This document shows, piece after piece, positions 60,762 through 64,000 of a stretch of 64,000 bases of DNA. Within the stretch, counting starts at the first letter, position 1; each line of letters begins with the position of its first letter. This stretch comes from an uncultured Thermoanaerobaculum sp. (GTDB taxonomy: Bacteria > Acidobacteriota > Thermoanaerobaculia > Thermoanaerobaculales > Thermoanaerobaculaceae): assembly GCA_937934115.1 (NCBI GenBank), contig CALHAH010000009.1:1-64000 (forward strand), given 5' to 3'. The notes under the pieces are model-generated. The model ran no database searches. It had not been told where the DNA came from and was given only the letters and a program-made list of their open reading frames with translations. The position numbers were made by a program, and so were the translations under genes.

Positions 60762-61715
60762 GTGACGGCCGGTGCGGTACATATGGTGGCCCTGGGCGGT
60801 GGCACGGGGCTTGCCACGCTTCTTAAGGGCGCTAAAACCCTGCCCTTGGCCTCACTCACAGCGGTGGTGACGGTAACCGACGACGGGGGTTCCTCCGGTC
60901 GTTTGCGACAGGAGTTCGGGGTGCCGGCGCCGGGGGACGTGCGCAACTGCTTGGTGGCCTTGGCCGAGGACGAAGAGCTTTTAACCCGGCTGTTCGCCTT
61001 CCGTTTCCCAGGGGAGGGGCCAACCGGGGGTCACTCTTTGGGGAACCTTTTCATGATTGCTCTGACGCACCTCACCGGCGACTTCTCGCTGGCGGTGCGT
61101 TTAGCGGGGGAGGTCTTGCGGGTACGGGGTGTGGTTCTCCCCACCAGCCGCGCCGATGTGCACTTGGTGGCGGAAACAGCCGATGGCCGCTTGGTGGTGG
61201 GAGAAACCGCCATTTCCACGTCGGGCCCACCGAAGCGTTTGGCGCTTTCTCCGCCAAATGCCCCCGCTGTCCCCGAGGTTTTGGCAGCCATAAAGCAAGC
61301 GGAGCTACTGGTTTTGGGTCCAGGATCACTCTTCACAAGCATTATCCCCAACCTTTTGGTACGGGGGGTGAGCGAAGCCTTGGCCGAAAACCAAGGCCTT
61401 AAGGTTTACGTGGCTAACCTCGTGACCCAACCGGGGGAAACCACGGGCTTTTCTTTGCGCGACCACGTAAGGGCTCTACGCACCTATGCCCCCTCTTTGC
61501 AAGTAGACGTGGTTCTTGCCAACAGCGAACCCCTTCCCGCGGATGTGGCCGCCCGGTACCGGGCAGTGGGGGCTGAACCGTTGGCCCTGGAGGAGGTCCC
61601 GGGGGTACGGGTGGAGGCGCGAAAGCTCCTCAAGGTCACCCCCGAAGGCACGGTGCGCCACGACCCTCAGCGCTTAGCGCAAGCCCTTTGGGAGCTTTGG
61701 GAAGCACGGACGTGA
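60762..61715 (+). CDS. yvcK: YvcK/GlmR gluconeogenesis factor (CofD-like)
   Basis: A 317-residue CofD-fold protein. The family start GGGTGLATLLKG is at residues 12-23, followed by VVTVTDDGGSSGRLRQEFG, PAPGDVRNCLVALAEDE, GHSLGNLFMIAL and LGPGSLFTSIIPNLLV. In B. subtilis the protein (GlmR) binds UDP-GlcNAc and stimulates GlmS, which is encoded two genes downstream here. The GTG at 60762 lies 6 nt after TATACT, so the message may be leaderless; ATG 60783 is the main alternative. It overlaps glmU by GTGA. Confidence 0.92.
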   Translation: MTAGAVHMVALGGGTGLATLLKGAKTLPLASLTAVVTVTDDGGSSGRLRQEFGVPAPGDVRNCLVALAEDEELLTRLFAFRFPGEGPTGGHSLGNLFMIALTHLTGDFSLAVRLAGEVLRVRGVVLPTSRADVHLVAETADGRLVVGETAISTSGPPKRLALSPPNAPAVPEVLAAIKQAELLVLGPGSLFTSIIPNLLVRGVSEALAENQGLKVYVANLVTQPGETTGFSLRDHVRALRTYAPSLQVDVVLANSEPLPADVAARYRAVGAEPLALEEVPGVRVEARKLLKVTPEGTVRHDPQRLAQALWELWEART

Positions 61716-62683
61716 GGCTGGGCGCGGTGGTGCTGGCGGCGGGGCAGGGTAAGCGCCTGCAAAGCGGAACCGCCAAGGTTTTGCACCAAGCCCACGGCCG
61801 CCCTCTCCTGGACTGGGTCCTGGCGGCGTTGGCGCCGTTGAGCCCTGCCAAGACCGTGGTGGTGGTGGGGCACCGGAGGGAGCAGGTGGAGGCGTTCCTT
61901 TCGGGACGGGGGGTGGCATCGGTGGTGCAAGATCCGCCTGCTGGTACCGGCGATGCCGTCCGCGTAGCGCTTCCTGCCCTGGCGGGTTGTGATTTTGCCT
62001 TGGTTGTCCCTGGCGACGCCCCGCTTTTGACAAGCCAAAGCTTGCACCGGCTGCGAACCGTTGGGGAGCAGGAGAAGGCCGCCTGCACCCTGCTTTCGGC
62101 AGTTCTTACGGATGGTGGTTCTTACGGTCGCATCCTACGGCGGGAAGGAAGGGTGGTGGCCATTGTGGAGGCACGGGATGCCACCCCGGAACAGCTGGCC
62201 ATACGCGAGGTGAACGCTGGGGTTTACGTTTTTGATGTGGCCAAAGTTCACCCCTTGCTTGCGGAGCTGGCCCCCACCAATAGCCAAGGCGAGTACTACC
62301 TCACCGACGTGGTGGCAGCCATGGTGGCCCGTGGCGAGAACGTGATCGGGGTGTGCCTCGACGATGCGGAAGAGATGCTTGGGGTGAACACCCGCGAGGA
62401 GCTGGCGCTGGTGAGCAAAAAGCTCAACGCTCGCCTGGTGCGGTATTGGCAGGAGCGTGGGGTTACCGTCCTGGACCCGGAAACCACATGGATCGAGGCG
62501 GGTTGCGAGATAGGGCGCGACACGGTTTTGGAGCCCGGTGTGCACGTGCGGGGGCAGTGCCGGCTGGGGGAAGGGTGCCGAGTTGGCGCCCACAGCGTGC
62601 TGGAAGACGTGGTGCTGGCGGCGCATAGCCGCGTGCCACCGTTGACCTTCTTCAAAGGGCAGGGGTTATGTGCGGCATCGTAG
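61712..62683 (+). CDS. glmU: GlmU N-terminal pyrophosphorylase with truncated acetyltransferase region
   Basis: UDP-GlcNAc pyrophosphorylase. The uridylyltransferase domain (residues 1-about 230) has VVLAAGQGKRLQSGTAKVLH, DPPAGTGDAVRVALPAL and FALVVPGDAPLLT. It ends at residue 323, whereas bifunctional GlmU proteins are about 455. Only three or four left-handed-helix turns follow (CEIGRDTVLEPGVHVRGQCR). The acetyltransferase active site (the His of the IGNFVEVK/GHLSYLGD region) is missing. The step from GlcN-1-P to GlcNAc-1-P must therefore be supplied elsewhere. The GTG overlaps yvcK, and the 3' end overlaps glmS by 16 bp. Confidence 0.9.
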   Translation: MRLGAVVLAAGQGKRLQSGTAKVLHQAHGRPLLDWVLAALAPLSPAKTVVVVGHRREQVEAFLSGRGVASVVQDPPAGTGDAVRVALPALAGCDFALVVPGDAPLLTSQSLHRLRTVGEQEKAACTLLSAVLTDGGSYGRILRREGRVVAIVEARDATPEQLAIREVNAGVYVFDVAKVHPLLAELAPTNSQGEYYLTDVVAAMVARGENVIGVCLDDAEEMLGVNTREELALVSKKLNARLVRYWQERGVTVLDPETTWIEAGCEIGRDTVLEPGVHVRGQCRLGEGCRVGAHSVLEDVVLAAHSRVPPLTFFKGQGLCAAS

Positions 62684-64000
62684 GGTACGTGGGTTTTCGG
62701 CAAGCGGTGCCTTTGGTTTTGGAGGCGCTACGGTGCCTGGAGTACCGGGGCTACGACTCGGCGGGGCTAGCGGTACACACCGGCAGCCACTTGCAGGTGT
62801 TGCGGGCAGAGGGCAAGCTGGTCAACCTCCTGGAAAAAGCGTACGCGGCGTCCATCTCCGGGCAGGTGGCCATTGGCCACACGCGCTGGGCCACCCATGG
62901 ACCACCGGTGGAGCGCAACGCCCACCCGCACACCGATGACCGAAAGCTTTGTGCCGTGGTGCACAACGGCATCATCGAAAACTACCTGGAACTCAAACAA
63001 GAGCTCCAGCGGGAGGGGGCGCATTTTGCTTCGGACACCGATAGCGAGGTCATTGCTCACCTGTTGGCGCGGGAGCAAGGCAGCCTCCTGGAGCGGGCAC
63101 TGCGGGTGCGCCGCCGCCTTGGCGGACAGTTTGCGGTGGTGGCCATGGACCGTCGGGAGCCCGGGGTGCTGGTGGCCTTCCGTCAAGGTCCACCGTTGGT
63201 TTTGGGTTTTGGCGAGGGCGAAACCCTCGTGGCTTCCGATCCTGCAGCGGTGGTGAGCCTCACCCGGCGTTGCCTGCACTTAGAAGACGGGGATGTGGCT
63301 CTGCTGTCGGCGCAGGGGGTGTACATCCTTGACGCGGCAGACCGGCCGACGAGCCGCGCCGAGGTGGTCTTGGATTGGGACGCCGGGCAGGTGGAAAGGG
63401 GCGGCTACAAGCACTTCATGCTCAAGGAAATCCACGAGCAGCCGGGGGCGTGTGCGCAAACCTTGCAGGTGCTGGTGGGGGAGCAAGGCTTTGATTTTTC
63501 CCGCTGGGGGCTTCCCCCGGAACGGTTACAGGCGCTTGCCAATGTGCACCTGGTGGCCTGTGGCACCTCTTGGCATGCGGCACACGTGGGCAAGTTTTAC
63601 CTGGAAAACCTAGCGGGGATTCCCTGCCAGGTGGACTACGCCAGCGAGTTCCGTTACCGAAAGCCCATCCTCCCCCCCGGGTCCCTGGTGGTGGGCATTA
63701 CGCAGTCGGGGGAGACCGCTGACACTTTGGCGGCCATGCGCTTCGCCAAGGAAAAGCAGGTGCCAGTGGCCAGCGTGTGCAACGTGCGCGGCGCCATGGC
63801 CGAAAGGCTTGCAGACGTTCAGCTGCCCACCAGTGCTGGCCCCGAAATCGGGGTGGCTTCCACCAAGGCCTTTACCTCACAGCTGGTGGCCCTTTTGGCT
63901 CTGGCTTTGGCATGGCGACGGGCCCGCGGCGAACCTGACGAGACCCTGGAAAGGCGGCTTTTGCAACTCCCTTACGACCTTCAGCAAGCTCTCCAGGCGG
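62668..64000 (+). CDS. glmS: Glutamine-fructose-6-phosphate aminotransferase GlmS (3' end off window)
   Basis: Makes glucosamine 6-phosphate from fructose 6-phosphate and glutamine, the entry point of UDP-GlcNAc synthesis. About 444 of 610 residues are visible. The glutaminase domain starts MCGIVGYVG with nucleophile Cys2 and has HTRWATHGPPVERNAHPHTD. The first SIS domain begins at about residue 290 with LVACGTSWHAAHVGKFYLEN, ASEFRYRKPILP and ITQSGETADTLAAMRFAKE. The gene runs off the right end. The overlap with glmU implies translational coupling. No glmS ribozyme is present. Confidence 0.96.
   Translation, partial: MCGIVGYVGFRQAVPLVLEALRCLEYRGYDSAGLAVHTGSHLQVLRAEGKLVNLLEKAYAASISGQVAIGHTRWATHGPPVERNAHPHTDDRKLCAVVHNGIIENYLELKQELQREGAHFASDTDSEVIAHLLAREQGSLLERALRVRRRLGGQFAVVAMDRREPGVLVAFRQGPPLVLGFGEGETLVASDPAAVVSLTRRCLHLEDGDVALLSAQGVYILDAADRPTSRAEVVLDWDAGQVERGGYKHFMLKEIHEQPGACAQTLQVLVGEQGFDFSRWGLPPERLQALANVHLVACGTSWHAAHVGKFYLENLAGIPCQVDYASEFRYRKPILPPGSLVVGITQSGETADTLAAMRFAKEKQVPVASVCNVRGAMAERLADVQLPTSAGPEIGVASTKAFTSQLVALLALALAWRRARGEPDETLERRLLQLPYDLQQALQA

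Noticed and set aside
61712-62683. GlmU truncation as a window-edge or frameshift artefact
   Set aside because: The gene ends well inside the window, and glmS starts within its last 16 bp with a complete N-terminus, so the short form is real in this sequence.

Overview
Organism. This is about 64 kb of GC-rich bacterial chromosome, dense with housekeeping genes and running off both ends of the window (xerC on the left, glmS on the right). The cell is diderm: there is a TonB-dependent B12 receptor, a barrel-terminated surface protein, lipoproteins and Mpl. It also carries the bacillithiol genes bshA, bshB1 and bshC, an MglA/MglB pair, a tetraheme cytochrome c, DUF4388 signalling proteins and F-ATPase b/b' subunits. 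This mix fits Acidobacteriota, perhaps a thermophilic Thermoanaerobaculum-like member. That placement is inference from gene content; no rRNA is present to confirm it.

Layout. 1-6.9 kb: xerC, an HD hydrolase, trmFO, topA and dprA on the minus strand, an old conserved order interrupted by a lipoprotein gene. 6.9-10.8 kb: an operon of a TPR lipoprotein, a secreted protein and a 942-residue peptidase/beta-propeller/barrel protein. 10.9-13.5 kb: an Nramp transporter fused to a Usp domain, and a peroxiredoxin with a hairpin at its predicted mRNA 5' end. 13.5-13.75 kb: a structured intergenic region I cannot assign. 13.7-20.4 kb: a 1302-residue repeat-sandwich protein divergent from a receiver/GAF/DUF4388 signalling operon. 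20.4-25.4 kb: pgpA-mpl, a DUF1573 protein, and a cobalamin riboswitch with btuB. 25.5-31.4 kb: an ATP synthase operon (b', b, delta, alpha, gamma, beta, epsilon) without subunits a and c. 31.4-36.5 kb: bshC, a decayed HEPN-MNT pair, a tetraheme cytochrome, bshB1 and bshA. 36.5-41.7 kb: an RDD protein, a secreted protein, and gap-pgk-tpiA-secG-tRNA-Leu. 41.8-46.9 kb: mtnA-tsaD-lepA-lepB plus a small membrane protein. 46.9-51.3 kb: an NSS transporter with its small subunit, an APC permease and an M29-like peptidase. 51.4-56.2 kb: tRNA-Glu-truA, an ABC exporter, tRNA-Arg, and a large membrane protein whose 3' end is antisense to that tRNA. 56.2-64 kb: tadA, two tRNA-Ser, SRP RNA, dnaX-ybaB-recR, mglB-mglA, yvcK, a truncated glmU and glmS.

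How the genes work together. Most genes serve core functions: DNA topology and uptake, tRNA modification and decoding (trmFO, truA, tadA, tsaD, five tRNAs), protein export (secG, lepB, SRP RNA), lower glycolysis, ATP synthesis, and UDP-GlcNAc/peptidoglycan precursor supply (yvcK, glmU, glmS, mpl). Redox defence is represented by bacillithiol synthesis and the peroxiredoxin. Several start codons lie 6-8 nt downstream of a TANNNT -10 box with no Shine-Dalgarno sequence, which suggests many leaderless mRNAs. No mobile element, CRISPR array or prophage was seen, and no gene-free stretch exceeds about 300 bases.
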